From: CAYUNE01 sp964446115
GTDB taxonomy: Bacteria > Desulfobacterota > Desulfobulbia > Desulfobulbales > Desulfobulbaceae
DNA: 64,000 bases
Reading direction: 5' to 3'
Assembly: GCA_964446115.1 (NCBI GenBank)
Contig: CAYUNE010000021.1
Span: 1-64,000 of the forward strand
Position 1 is the first letter of the stretch; the number at the start of each line of letters is the position of its first letter. The notes below the pieces were generated by a model. The model had not been told where the DNA came from and searched no databases. It saw only the letters and a program-made list of their open reading frames with translations. Position numbers and translations under genes: made by a program. Shown one piece after another: positions 1 to 9,114 of the stretch.

Positions 1-166
1 TGTAAACCCGCGGTATATCTTGCTTCCAAACTGTAATTGGTCACAGGTGCTGCAGATTTGCACGCTCTCTCCCGGCCGCTATAGCCCACTATGCGGCCGG
101 GAGAGAGCGTGTAAAGATGCGGTGCCTGTGATCAATTACCCGCAATAGTATCCTGCGGCCGGTTAC
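1..166 (-). repeat. Interspersed palindromic element, copy A (cut by window start)
   Basis: This is the reverse complement of copy C at 24520-24676; I count about two mismatches over roughly 138 aligned bases. The core is a hairpin with 19-base arms CACGCTCTCTCCCGGCCGC (61-79) and its exact complement (93-111), and an inner ATAG/CTAT stem with a CCCA loop. Flanking half-sites GTAATTGGTCAC (33-44) and GTGATCAATTAC (128-139) face each other. The right end reads CCGGTTAC (159-166). The left end lies outside the window. It ends 120 bases before the cNMP/CBS gene. Confidence 0.85.
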
Positions 167-285
167 TCAACTCCTCTCTGGCATATCTGCTCCAGGTGGG
201 CTATTCTGTGGATACCCGTGGTCCTGTTGCCGATCGAAACGGCTGACACTGGACATGGAAACCTCATACAAAAGGAGGGAGAGCC

Positions 286-2223
286 ATGGCCCTGAAAAGC
301 GGAGAGCAAGCCCAGGCTGCGGCACCGGAGGTGGCGCTGGCCTTTTTTCGCAAGATCCTGCCCTTCAAGGAGCTGGATGACTCTGTCCTGGCCGAGGTGG
401 TGCGCCATTGCCGGATTGATTTTTTCCCCAAGGGCACCCGACTGCTTACCGCCGGAGAAACGGAAATTCACCATCTGCTGCTGATCCAGCAGGGAGGGGT
501 TCGCTCCTTTATCACCGATGAGCAGGGCGAGGAAGTTCTCAAGGATTATCGGGGTGAAGGGGCCTATATCGGCGCACTGGGAATCATCCGCGGCACCAGG
601 GCCAACCTCAACGTCGAGACCGTGGAGGATACCTTCTGCTTTCTCCTTCCCCGGGAAATTTTCCTGGATCTCATCGAAAAGTATTCCTTTTTCGCCCATT
701 TCTATCTGAAGAGTTTTTCCGACAAGTTCGTCAGCACCGCCTACAGCGAACTGCGGCACCGGAAACTGTGCCGCCGCGGAGGAGATGCGCTCTACCTCTT
801 TTCCGTCACCGCGGGGGACATCGTCCGGCAGGAGCCGTGCAAGACGGGCGCGACAAACACCATCCAGGAAGCGGCTGCCGAAATGGCCGACCGCCGGGTG
901 GGCTCCATCCTTATCCATGCCGAGGATGATCCCGAACATATCGTCGGGGTTATCACCGACCGGGATCTGCGTTCCAAGGTCGTGGCCGCCGGACTGGATT
1001 ACGGCAGACCGGTGAGTACGATCATGAGCAGTCCGGTGCAGACGGTGCTCTCCCAGTCGGTCTGTTTCGACGTGCTCCTTAAGATGATGTCCACCGGCAT
1101 TCATCACCTTGCCGTTGAGCGGAGCGGAAAAATCATCGGCGTCATCACCTCCCACGATATCATGACCCTCCAGGGAAATTCGCCCTATTATCTCTTCAAG
1201 GAGATCGTTACCCAACGACGGATCAGTGGTCTCTATTCCCTGGCCGGGAAGGTACCGGATGTTATCCGCAACCTCATCAAGGAAGGCGGCAAGGCGGGCA
1301 ATATCACCCGCATGATCGCCATTCTCAACGACCATGTTCTGAACCGGCTGCTGACTCTGCTGGAGAAAGAGATGGGACCGCCGCCCGTGCCGTATTGCTG
1401 GCTGCTCATGGGTAGCGAGGGCCGCCGGGAGCAGACTTTCAAGACCGATCAGGACAATGCCATCCTCTATGCCGATCCCGAAAACGATGCCCAGGAACGG
1501 GAAGCGGCCGACTATTTCAGAGAGTTCGCCCGCCGGGCGATCAAACATCTGGTTAACTGCGGTTACCCCCTCTGTCCCGGTGAAATTATGGCCACCAATC
1601 CACGCTGGTGCCGGCCGGCCTCGGTGTGGAAAGGCTATTTCGATACCTGGGTCGCCGCTCCCGAGCCCAGGCAGTTGCTCAATGCCACCATTTTTTTTGA
1701 TTTCCGCGCCGGATTCGGTTGTGAGGAGCTGGCAACCGAGCTCAGGGACCATCTCATTGCCCGGACCGCCAGGCAGGACATCTTCCTCTATCACCTGGCC
1801 CGTCATGCCCTTGCCAACCGTATCCCGCTTTCATTTTTCAGAAATTTCATCGTTGAAAAGGATGGCGAGCACAAAAACCAACTCGATATCAAGCAAAAGG
1901 CGATAGCGCCTTTCAGTGATTTCGCCCGCATCCTGGCGCTGAAACATGGGATCCGCGAAACCAACACCCTGGGGCGCTTCCGGGTGCTGATCAGCGAGGA
2001 ATATCTGGCCGAGGATTTGGGACAGGCCGCCTGCGAGGCCTATGAACTGCTCATGCAGCTGCGGCTGCTGCATCAGCTGCGGCAGCTTGAGGAGGGCAAG
2101 GTGGTGGACAATTACATTGACCCCGCCGGCCTGACCGACCTGGAACGCAAGATGCTCAAGGAGTCCTTCGGCGTGGTGGAGCGACTGCACTCCGTCCTTG
2201 AGAGCATGTTTCCCTCCGGTTAG
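286..2223 (+). CDS. cNMP-binding / CBS / DUF294 putative nucleotidyltransferase
   Basis: A 645-aa soluble regulatory protein. Domains in order: a cyclic-nucleotide-binding-like beta barrel (about 20-140), a CBS pair (about 185-295, with GVITDRDLRSK and GVITSHDIM), and a DUF294 nucleotidyltransferase-like domain with the motif GSEGRREQ starting at G376 and metal-type Asp388/Asp390, followed by the DUF294 C-terminal helical region. The family is presumed to sense nucleotides and modify or regulate a partner. It commonly sits next to sodium/acetate-type symporters, as here (symporter at 3339). A clear AAAGGAGGGAG ribosome site precedes ATG 286. The actual substrate is unknown. Confidence 0.9.
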   Translation: MALKSGEQAQAAAPEVALAFFRKILPFKELDDSVLAEVVRHCRIDFFPKGTRLLTAGETEIHHLLLIQQGGVRSFITDEQGEEVLKDYRGEGAYIGALGIIRGTRANLNVETVEDTFCFLLPREIFLDLIEKYSFFAHFYLKSFSDKFVSTAYSELRHRKLCRRGGDALYLFSVTAGDIVRQEPCKTGATNTIQEAAAEMADRRVGSILIHAEDDPEHIVGVITDRDLRSKVVAAGLDYGRPVSTIMSSPVQTVLSQSVCFDVLLKMMSTGIHHLAVERSGKIIGVITSHDIMTLQGNSPYYLFKEIVTQRRISGLYSLAGKVPDVIRNLIKEGGKAGNITRMIAILNDHVLNRLLTLLEKEMGPPPVPYCWLLMGSEGRREQTFKTDQDNAILYADPENDAQEREAADYFREFARRAIKHLVNCGYPLCPGEIMATNPRWCRPASVWKGYFDTWVAAPEPRQLLNATIFFDFRAGFGCEELATELRDHLIARTARQDIFLYHLARHALANRIPLSFFRNFIVEKDGEHKNQLDIKQKAIAPFSDFARILALKHGIRETNTLGRFRVLISEEYLAEDLGQAACEAYELLMQLRLLHQLRQLEEGKVVDNYIDPAGLTDLERKMLKESFGVVERLHSVLESMFPSG

Positions 2224-2232
2224 GGTGAGGCG

Positions 2233-2931
2233 ATGACGACATTTTTCCGACGCCGGCTGCAACGCCGTCAACCCCATCCCCTGCTTGTTGAAAATAACCG
2301 CTACTTTGCGGTGTTTGACCAGTCCCGGCCCCTGAGTAGCTACGGATTCGTGGTCTTCGATACCGAGCTCACCGGCCTCAACAGGCGTCGGGACGAGATC
2401 ATTTCCATCGGCGCGGTGCGGATAACCGATCTGCGCATTGATCTCGACGCCACCTTCCACCGCCATATCCGCCCCCGCAATGTGCGCCACAACCGGGCGA
2501 CATTCATCCATCAGATCACGCCCGAGCAGCTGCGAAACGCCTCTCCCATGGAAGAGGTGCTGCCGGAGTTCATCGAGTTTGTCGGTACTTCACTGATTGT
2601 CGGGCATTTCCTCGATCTGGACATGCACTTTCTCAACCGCGCGACCCGTCAGGTGCTGGATGGAACCCCGGCCAATCCGGGTATCGATACCATGCGCCTG
2701 GCCCAGGGATACAACCGGCGGAAACTGGGATACTTCCGGGATCGCAGCAGCGAAACCACCAGTTATCGACTCAATGATCTCTGCCGCGAATACAACCTTC
2801 CCCTGTTCAGGGCCCATGATGCCTTGGAGGATGCCATGCAGACCGCCTACCTCTTTCTCTTTCTGGTAAAAAAATTTCGCAAGGGCGGCCTCGTTACCCT
2901 GCGGGATCTCTACAAAGCCGGCCGGGGCTGA
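2233..2931 (+). CDS. DnaQ-like 3'-5' exonuclease
   Basis: A 232-aa DEDDh exonuclease of the PolC/DnaQ epsilon type. Exo I is FDTELTG (Asp and Glu metal ligands), the middle Asp lies in VGHFLDLDMHFL, and Exo III is AHDALEDA (His-x4-Asp). About 40 residues precede Exo I. It starts 9 bases after the DUF294 gene and is surely cotranscribed. The DUF294 regulator, exonuclease and symporter recur together in proteobacteria, so a role outside replication (nucleotide or nucleic-acid turnover tied to signalling) is possible but not shown. Confidence 0.88.
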   Translation: MTTFFRRRLQRRQPHPLLVENNRYFAVFDQSRPLSSYGFVVFDTELTGLNRRRDEIISIGAVRITDLRIDLDATFHRHIRPRNVRHNRATFIHQITPEQLRNASPMEEVLPEFIEFVGTSLIVGHFLDLDMHFLNRATRQVLDGTPANPGIDTMRLAQGYNRRKLGYFRDRSSETTSYRLNDLCREYNLPLFRAHDALEDAMQTAYLFLFLVKKFRKGGLVTLRDLYKAGRG

Positions 2932-2962
2932 GTTGATTGCAGAATTGCATCTTTGTAATTCG

Positions 2963-2992
2963 TTGACAGAAATGTTATCGGTATGCTACATA
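2963..2992 (+). promoter_or_regulatory. Candidate sigma-70 promoter for the symporter pair
   Basis: A perfect TTGACA -35 (2963-2968) is followed after 18 bases by TACATA (2987-2992), a weak -10. It lies in an AT-richer gap just before the DUF4212 gene. Confidence 0.4.
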
Positions 2993-3073
2993 TTCTGTTC
3001 AATTATGAGCTGAGGCTTGGCTCCTCCATGTGAGTATCGGCAATCCATCATAATTCAAAAAAAGGAGGGAATC

Positions 3074-3325
3074 ATGAGTGACAAAGAGGCCTACTGGAAG
3101 GCGAACATTCGACTTGTTATCGGCTGCCTCGTAGTATGGTTCATTGTGTCGTACGGGTGCGGTATTCTGTTTGCCGATGCGCTCAATTCAATCAGACTGG
3201 GGGGGTACAAGCTGGGGTTCTGGTTTGCCCAGCAGGGTTCCATCTATACCTTTGTGATGCTGATTTTCTTTTACGCAATGCGCATGAACGCGCTGGACCG
3301 GAAGTACAACGTCCATGAAGAATAG
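3074..3325 (+). CDS. DUF4212 small membrane subunit of sodium/solute symporter
   Basis: An 83-aa protein with two hydrophobic segments (about 13-35 and 50-70). It matches the DUF4212 family, which is encoded directly before VC_2705-type sodium:solute symporters and is thought to be an accessory subunit. The start is ATG 3074 because AAAAGGAGGGA ends 5 bases before it; an in-frame upstream start at 3017 lacks a ribosome site. It is 13 bases from the symporter gene. Confidence 0.85.
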   Translation: MSDKEAYWKANIRLVIGCLVVWFIVSYGCGILFADALNSIRLGGYKLGFWFAQQGSIYTFVMLIFFYAMRMNALDRKYNVHEE

Positions 3326-3338
3326 GGAGGATGCCTAG

Positions 3339-5039
3339 ATGAATTTACAGTTGATGACCTACCTGGTGGTCGGAGCGACATTCGCGCTATATATACTCAT
3401 CGCCGTCAAATCACGGGCCGCCACCACCGGGGAATTTTACGTTGCCGGCAAAGGCGTGCATCCGGTGCTCAACGGTATGGCCACGGGCGCGGACTGGATG
3501 TCCGCCGCATCCTTTATCTCCATGGCCGGCCTCATTGCCTTCAAGGGATATGATGCCTCGGTTTTTCTCATGGGCTGGACCGGCGGCTACTGCCTGCTGG
3601 CCATGCTGCTGGCCCCCTATCTGCGAAAATATGGAAAGTTCACTGTTCCGGAGTTTATCGGTGACCGCTACTATTCCCAGGCGGCGAGGGTGGTTGCCGT
3701 TATTTGTCTCATCACCGCATCGCTGACCTATGTTATCGGCCAGATGAAGGGTATCGGTGTTGCCTTTTCCCGTTTTCTTGAGCTGCCCTTTGAGGTCGGA
3801 TTGCTGGTGGGCATGGCCATTGTCTTTGTCTATGCCGTTCTCGGCGGCATGAAGGGCATCACCTATACCCAGATCGCCCAGTACTGCGTCCTGATATTTG
3901 CCTATACAGTGCCGGCGGTCTTCATCTCCCTGCAACTCACCGGCACCGCCATTCCCCAGATCGGCCTGGGCTCCGAGCTGGTTGACGGCGGCGGTTACCT
4001 GCTGGATAAGCTGGACGCCACACTCCTGGATCTCGGTTTCGGAGAATATACCGTACGCAAGGGAGGCATGCTCAATATGCTGCTATACACCCTGTCACTG
4101 ATGATCGGAACCGCAGGGCTGCCCCATGTCATCACCCGCTTTTTCACCGTGCCCCGGGTTCGGGACGCACGTTCTTCCGCGGGGTGGGCCCTGGTGTTCA
4201 TTGCGCTGCTCTACACCACTGCTCCGGCGGTGGGGGCAATGTCCTTCTATAATTTCACCAAGACCATTCAGCCGGAAAAGGGAAAGAACCTGGTCTATGA
4301 GGAACGCCCCTCCTGGTTCAGAAACTGGGAAAAAACCGGCTTGCTCAAATTCGAGGACAAGAACGGCGACGGCAAGGTGACCTATGTCAAGGGCAAGGAG
4401 AACGAAATGGTCAAGGTGGACCGCGACATCATGGTGCTTGCCAATCCGGAAATCGCCAATCTGCCCAACTGGGTTATCGCCCTGGTTGCCGCCGGTGGTA
4501 TCGCTGCGGCCCTTTCCACGGCCGCCGGATTGCTGCTGGCCATTTCCTCGGCCGTGTCCCATGACCTGCTGAAAGGAATTTTCGCCAAGGGCATGTCCGA
4601 CAAGGCCGAGATCACCGCCGGCCGTATTTCCATGGCCGGCGCCATCTGCGTGGCCGGCTACTTCGGGCTGAATCCCCCCGGTTTTGCCGCCCAGGTTGTG
4701 GCATTGGCCTTCGGCCTGGCCGCGTCGTCGATCTTCCCGGCGATCATGCTCGGCATCTTCTACAAACGTGCCAACAATATCGGCGCGGTTACCGGTATGC
4801 TGGCCGGGCTGGTTTCCACCCTGGTCTACATTTTCTGGTTCAAGGGATGGTTTTTTGTCAAGGGAACGGAGATGGCCGCCAATGTTCCGGCCAACTGGTT
4901 CCTGGGAATTTCTCCGGAGGCCTTCGGTGCCGTGGGCGCGGTGATCAACTTTGCCGTCGCCATTATGGTTTCCAAGGCAACTGCGCCACCGCCGGAACAT
5001 ATCCAGCACCTGGTCGAGGATATCCGGGTGCCCAACTAA
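3339..5039 (+). CDS. Sodium:solute symporter, VC_2705/ActP-like
   Basis: A 566-aa inner-membrane Na+/solute symporter of the SSS family, probably for acetate or another small carboxylate (inferred from the family and the DUF4212 partner). There are about 13 hydrophobic segments. The SSS region ATGADWMSAASFISMAGLIA lies at about 48-67. The loop around residues 320-375 is polar and contains an EF-hand-like loop starting at Asp340 (DKNGDGKVTY). The substrate cannot be read from sequence. A GC hairpin terminator follows at 5076. Confidence 0.88.
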   Translation: MNLQLMTYLVVGATFALYILIAVKSRAATTGEFYVAGKGVHPVLNGMATGADWMSAASFISMAGLIAFKGYDASVFLMGWTGGYCLLAMLLAPYLRKYGKFTVPEFIGDRYYSQAARVVAVICLITASLTYVIGQMKGIGVAFSRFLELPFEVGLLVGMAIVFVYAVLGGMKGITYTQIAQYCVLIFAYTVPAVFISLQLTGTAIPQIGLGSELVDGGGYLLDKLDATLLDLGFGEYTVRKGGMLNMLLYTLSLMIGTAGLPHVITRFFTVPRVRDARSSAGWALVFIALLYTTAPAVGAMSFYNFTKTIQPEKGKNLVYEERPSWFRNWEKTGLLKFEDKNGDGKVTYVKGKENEMVKVDRDIMVLANPEIANLPNWVIALVAAGGIAAALSTAAGLLLAISSAVSHDLLKGIFAKGMSDKAEITAGRISMAGAICVAGYFGLNPPGFAAQVVALAFGLAASSIFPAIMLGIFYKRANNIGAVTGMLAGLVSTLVYIFWFKGWFFVKGTEMAANVPANWFLGISPEAFGAVGAVINFAVAIMVSKATAPPPEHIQHLVEDIRVPN

Positions 5040-5075
5040 AGGGCTGCTCCGGCATAGAAGCGCCCCGCTTTGTTG

Positions 5076-5110
5076 ACGGCGCATCGGCAAACCGCCGATG
5101 CGCCGTTTTT
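5076..5110 (+). terminator. Rho-independent terminator after symporter
   Basis: Perfect 13-bp arms ACGGCGCATCGGC / GCCGATGCGCCGT with loop AAACC, running into TTTTT. Confidence 0.88.
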
Positions 5111-5135
5111 GTGTGCTGCGACCTGAGGGTTTCTG

Positions 5136-5164
5136 TTGAAATTTTTGTGCAGGCTCACTAAAGA
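5136..5164 (+). promoter_or_regulatory. Candidate promoter for isochorismatase-like gene
   Basis: TTGAAA (5136-5141), 17-base spacer, TAAAGA (5159-5164). The -35 is good and the -10 weak. It sits between the terminator and the next gene. Confidence 0.35.
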
Positions 5165-5203
5165 AACAGCAACCGTGCCCTAAAAAACAGAGAGCAAGCT
5201 GAG

Positions 5204-5767
5204 ATGACGGAAAAAAATCTTTTTTTGCAACCCGAGCAGTGCTGTCTCTATATCGTTGATCCCCAGCAGCGGTTGATGGCGCATATCCACGAGGTGGAAG
5301 AGGTGAAACGCAACATCCTCTTGATGATTCACTGCGCCCGGACCATGGAAATGCCGATTATTGCCAACACCCAGTACCGCAAGGGGATCGGCCCCATCGT
5401 TCCCGAGATCATGGAACTGTTGGAGGGTGTTCCCTGTCCCGACAAGGTGGAGTTTAACGGCCTGGCCGACGGAGACGTCAAAGAACTGGTCGCCGGCCTG
5501 CCTCCGGCGGTGGATACATTGCTGCTGGTGGGGGTGGAAACCCATATCTGCATATACCAGACAGCCATGGGCGCCCTGCAGGCCGGATTTCGTCCCTGGG
5601 TGGTAGCGGATGCCGTTTCCTCCCGCCGTCGTCTCCATGATCGGCTGGGCCGGCAGCGGTTGCGGGAGATCGGCGCCGTGGTTGTTCCCGCGGAGCTGAT
5701 CGTCTACGAACTGCTGCGCAGGGCCGGAACCCCCCGTTTTAAGGCCATGCTGCCCCATTTGAAATAG
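5204..5767 (+). CDS. Isochorismatase-family cysteine hydrolase
   Basis: A 187-aa cytoplasmic hydrolase. The expected Asp-Lys-Cys triad is visible: Asp19 in YIVDPQQRLM, Lys in TQYRKGIG, Cys in VETHICIYQTAM. The family includes nicotinamidases and other amidohydrolases; length and motifs fit the YcaC-like branch rather than true isochorismatase. It is probably monocistronic, between a terminator and alaS. The substrate is unknown. Confidence 0.85.
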   Translation: MTEKNLFLQPEQCCLYIVDPQQRLMAHIHEVEEVKRNILLMIHCARTMEMPIIANTQYRKGIGPIVPEIMELLEGVPCPDKVEFNGLADGDVKELVAGLPPAVDTLLLVGVETHICIYQTAMGALQAGFRPWVVADAVSSRRRLHDRLGRQRLREIGAVVVPAELIVYELLRRAGTPRFKAMLPHLK

Positions 5768-5865
5768 GACGGGTGCCACCGGGTCCCGTCCCGTCTTTGC
5801 CTCCACCTGCTGCCGGATTGTCTTCAGCGGCAAATAGCAGGCATACACAAGGAAAGAGAAACATT

Positions 5866-8520
5866 ATGAAAGGAAATGAGATTCGCCGTCTTTTTTTGCG
5901 CTATTTCGAGGATCACGGCCATACGGTCAAAGAGAGCTCGTCGCTGGTTCCCCGGGATGATCCCACCCTGCTGTTCACCAATGCCGGTATGGTGCAGTTC
6001 AAACGCATCTTTATGGGGGAGGAGCATTCCACAAGTCCACGGGTGGTGACCAGCCAGCGTTGTGTACGGGCAGGCGGGAAGCATAACGACCTGGAGAATG
6101 TCGGCTATACCGCACGGCATCACACCTTTTTTGAAATGCTCGGCAATTTTTCTTTTGGTGACTACTTCAAAAGGGAGGCCATTCGCTATGCCTGGGAATT
6201 TCTCACCGTCACCCTGAAACTGCCCCGGGAAAAGTTGTGGGTTTCGGTGTTTGAGGATGATGATGAGGCCTACGCCCTGTGGGAGGAGATCGATGACCTG
6301 CCCGCCGGCAGGATCGTCCGGCTGGGAGAGGAGGAGAACTTCTGGGCCATGGGCGACACCGGGCCCTGCGGCCCCTGCTCGGAGATACATATCGATCTCG
6401 GCGAGTCGGTGGGCTGCGGCCGCGAAGACTGCGCTGTGGGCTGCGACTGCGACCGTTTCCTCGAACTCTGGAATCTCGTCTTCATGCAGTTTAACCGGGA
6501 TGCCGACGGTACCATGACGCCGTTGCCGAAACCCTCCATCGATACCGGTATGGGGCTTGAGCGCATCGCCGCGGTGATGCAGGGCAAATTCAACAACTAT
6601 GACTCCGACCTCTTTTCCCCATATTTCGAGCTGTTATCCAGGCTCAGCGGCCGGAAGTACGGCGAGAACCGGCAGGATACCGTGGCCATGCGGGTCATTG
6701 CCGATCATGCCAGGACCACGGCATTTCTGGTGGCCGATGGGGTGCTGCCGTCCAACGAGGGCAGGGGATATGTTCTCAGGCGGATCATGAGAAGGGCCAT
6801 CCGTTTCGGTCGTACCCTGGGGCTTGAGACCGGATTTTTCACCGATATTTCCCTGCTGGTGATCAAGGTCATGGAAGAAGCATATCCCCATCTGACCGCG
6901 GCCCGACAGCTGCTTGACAAGGTGGTTCTCAACGAGGAAACCCGCTTCGGCGAGACCCTGGACCACGGTCTTGCCATGCTGGAAAAGGCCATTGCCGACA
7001 TGCGGAAACAGAATCCCGGGAAGCGGCTCTTCATCGACGGGGACTTTATCTTCCGGTTGTACGACACCTATGGTTTTCCTGTGGATATTGTCCGTGATGT
7101 TGCCCTGGAGGAGGGTATCGACTGCGACGAACCCGGTTTCCAAAGGGCCATGGAGCGCCAGCGCCGGCAGTCCAGGCGTTCCTGGAAAGGGGCCGATGTG
7201 GAGCATCTCGACCAGGGCATTGTCGAGCTCCTGAAACGGGGATTAACCACCAATTTCGTGGGATACGAGACTGGAGAATGTGAGGCGCAGGTAAGTGGTG
7301 TCGTCAACGGCGAGGGCGAGATTGTCGATGTTGCCCACCGGGGAGAGAGCGTCGCGATTGTCTGCGAAAAGACCCCGTTTTACGCGGAAAGCGGTGGCCA
7401 GGTGGGAGATTCGGGCACCATAGAAACCGACAGTGGAAAGGTTGAGGTGCAGAGTACAAGCAGCCCGGCCGAGGGAATGATCATCCATGAAGGTGTGGTG
7501 AGCGAGGGAGAGGTGAAAACAGGGGAAATGGCGCAGCTGCGGGTGTATGAATCGCGCCGCGCCGGAATCGCTGCCAGCCACACGGCCACCCACCTGCTGC
7601 AGGCAGTCTTGAAAGAGGTTCTCGGCGAACATGTCAAACAGGCCGGCTCCCTGGTTGAGGAGGATCGTCTCCGTTTTGATTTCACCCACTTTTCACCGCT
7701 GTCGGCCCGGGAGTTGGTGCGTATTGAGGAAAAGGTGAATGCGAGAATCCGTCAGAACAGTCCCCTGGTTACCCGGGTGCAGGCCCGGGAAGAGGCCATT
7801 GCCGACGGAGCGACCGCCCTGTTTGGAGAAAAATATGGCGCTTCGGTACGGGTGGTGAGCATCGGTGATTTTTCCAAGGAACTCTGCGGCGGAACCCATG
7901 TTGCCCGGACCGGCGAGATCGGCCTGTTCCGGATCATCAGCGAAAGCGGCATTGCCGCCGGAATACGACGCATTGAGGCGGAGACCGGTGCAGCGGCTTT
8001 GCGGTCGGTCCAGAGAATCGGTGCCCGCGTCAGGGAGATCTGTGATCGGCTCTCCGTCCCCTTTGACGAGGTGCCGGACAAGATCGCCGCCCTGCTTCGT
8101 CGGCAACGGGAACTGGAAAAGAAGGTTGCCGATCTGACCGCTGCCCGGGCCCTGGATGATCTTGACGGGGTGATGGCGGGGGCGACCCGGGTGGGTGGAT
8201 TGCAGGTGGTGGCGGCCGAGCTGCAGCTTGACAGCCCCAAAACCCTCAGGGAGATCGGTGACAGGGTGCGGGAAAGGCTTGGCGACGGAGTGGCGGTTCT
8301 TGGTGGGCAGCTCAACGGCAAGGCCGCCCTGCTTGCCCTGGTTGCCGGTGAGGCAACAGCGAAAATAAAGGCCGGTGACCTGGTGAACCGGGTGGCGGCC
8401 ATTGTCGGCGGCCGCGGAGGAGGTCGGCCGGATATGGCCCAGGCCGGCGGTCCCATGGCCGACAAAATTCCCGACGCCCTCGGCAGGGTTGCGGAGATCG
8501 TGGACCAAATGTTGGAGTGA
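5866..8520 (+). CDS. alaS: Alanyl-tRNA synthetase
   Basis: An 884-aa enzyme that charges tRNA-Ala. The class II catalytic core starts at the N terminus (RRLFLRYFEDHGH, LFTNAGMVQFK). The editing domain has HTATHLLQ and CGGTHVARTGEIG zinc motifs. The C-Ala oligomerisation domain ends with a glycine-rich GGRGGGRPDMAQAGG segment. Length is normal. Start chosen at ATG 5866 (MKGNEIRRLF) with GGAAAGAG upstream; a longer reading to 5773 adds a low-complexity Pro/Ala stretch unlike the family. Confidence 0.97.
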   Translation: MKGNEIRRLFLRYFEDHGHTVKESSSLVPRDDPTLLFTNAGMVQFKRIFMGEEHSTSPRVVTSQRCVRAGGKHNDLENVGYTARHHTFFEMLGNFSFGDYFKREAIRYAWEFLTVTLKLPREKLWVSVFEDDDEAYALWEEIDDLPAGRIVRLGEEENFWAMGDTGPCGPCSEIHIDLGESVGCGREDCAVGCDCDRFLELWNLVFMQFNRDADGTMTPLPKPSIDTGMGLERIAAVMQGKFNNYDSDLFSPYFELLSRLSGRKYGENRQDTVAMRVIADHARTTAFLVADGVLPSNEGRGYVLRRIMRRAIRFGRTLGLETGFFTDISLLVIKVMEEAYPHLTAARQLLDKVVLNEETRFGETLDHGLAMLEKAIADMRKQNPGKRLFIDGDFIFRLYDTYGFPVDIVRDVALEEGIDCDEPGFQRAMERQRRQSRRSWKGADVEHLDQGIVELLKRGLTTNFVGYETGECEAQVSGVVNGEGEIVDVAHRGESVAIVCEKTPFYAESGGQVGDSGTIETDSGKVEVQSTSSPAEGMIIHEGVVSEGEVKTGEMAQLRVYESRRAGIAASHTATHLLQAVLKEVLGEHVKQAGSLVEEDRLRFDFTHFSPLSARELVRIEEKVNARIRQNSPLVTRVQAREEAIADGATALFGEKYGASVRVVSIGDFSKELCGGTHVARTGEIGLFRIISESGIAAGIRRIEAETGAAALRSVQRIGARVREICDRLSVPFDEVPDKIAALLRRQRELEKKVADLTAARALDDLDGVMAGATRVGGLQVVAAELQLDSPKTLREIGDRVRERLGDGVAVLGGQLNGKAALLALVAGEATAKIKAGDLVNRVAAIVGGRGGGRPDMAQAGGPMADKIPDALGRVAEIVDQMLE

Positions 8521-8576
8521 AGAATTCGGGGGGTTATAAAAAAAACTGATCAATCTCATAAGGGCCGGAAAAAAAT

Positions 8577-8605
8577 TTGACAACCCGTAAATAATCCGGT
8601 AAAAC
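8577..8605 (+). promoter_or_regulatory. Probable atp operon promoter
   Basis: TTGACA (8577-8582), exactly 17 bases, then TAAAAC (8600-8605, 4 of 6 to consensus). It lies in an A-rich gap between alaS and the first atp gene. Confidence 0.6.
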
Positions 8606-8615
8606 CCCATTCCAG

Positions 8616-8641
8616 TGGTGTGAATCACCATTCACTTTTTT
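8616..8641 (+). promoter_or_regulatory. Attenuator-like alternative hairpins in atp leader
   Basis: Two mutually exclusive stems overlap. TGGTG (8616-8620) pairs with CACCA (8626-8630), or GTGAAT (8620-8625) pairs with ATTCAC (8630-8635) followed directly by six T (8636-8641). The second looks like a short terminator. It sits just after the predicted atp promoter. Confidence 0.4.
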
Positions 8642-8682
8642 GGCTGAAACCAAGAATTATTCAACAATTCAGGAGTCGCGAC

Positions 8683-9114
8683 ATGATTACCCTCGACATC
8701 ACCCTTGTGATCCATATCATCAATATTCTGGTTTTGATGTGGGTGCTCAACAAGACTCTGTATATTCCCATTCGCGAAATCCTCCGGAAGCGGGAGGCGC
8801 AGAAGGAATCTCTGAGCCGGGCGGTTGTGGAATTTGAACAATCGGCCCGGGGACGTCAGGCCGAAGTGGATAAGCATCGACGCCGGGCAAGCAACAAGGC
8901 CAAGGCCGCTCTGGACAAGGCCCGGGCCGAGGCCCAGGCAGCGGGAGATGAAAAGCTCGCCGCCATCCGGGCTGAGGCAAACGCTGAGAAAGCCAAGCAA
9001 CTGGAGGAGATCAAGGCGCAGATGGAAAGCGCCAAAAAGGTATTACAGGAAAACACAGCCGATTTTGCTCGGGAGATGGCTGGCAAGATTCTGGGGAGGA
9101 GTCTGGAAGCATGA
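8683..9114 (+). CDS. F-type ATP synthase b'-like subunit
   Basis: A 143-aa F0 stalk subunit. An N-terminal membrane helix (about 5-25) is followed by a long charged coiled coil rich in Lys/Glu/Ala. It is the first of two b-type genes, the usual split-stalk arrangement in this lineage. Start at ATG 8683, 9 bases after AGGAG; an upstream in-frame start at 8620 lies in the leader hairpin and is rejected. It overlaps the next gene by ATGA. Confidence 0.88.
   Translation: MITLDITLVIHIINILVLMWVLNKTLYIPIREILRKREAQKESLSRAVVEFEQSARGRQAEVDKHRRRASNKAKAALDKARAEAQAAGDEKLAAIRAEANAEKAKQLEEIKAQMESAKKVLQENTADFAREMAGKILGRSLEA

Noticed and set aside
60..112. GC hairpin of repeat copy A considered as a plain transcription terminator
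   Set aside because: No T run on either side and the same sequence recurs inside a larger repeated palindrome.
163..1806. A 547-codon open frame on the minus strand
   Set aside because: It is antisense to the cNMP/CBS/DUF294 gene, has no recognisable domain and mirrors its codon bias; the plus-strand gene has clear motifs.
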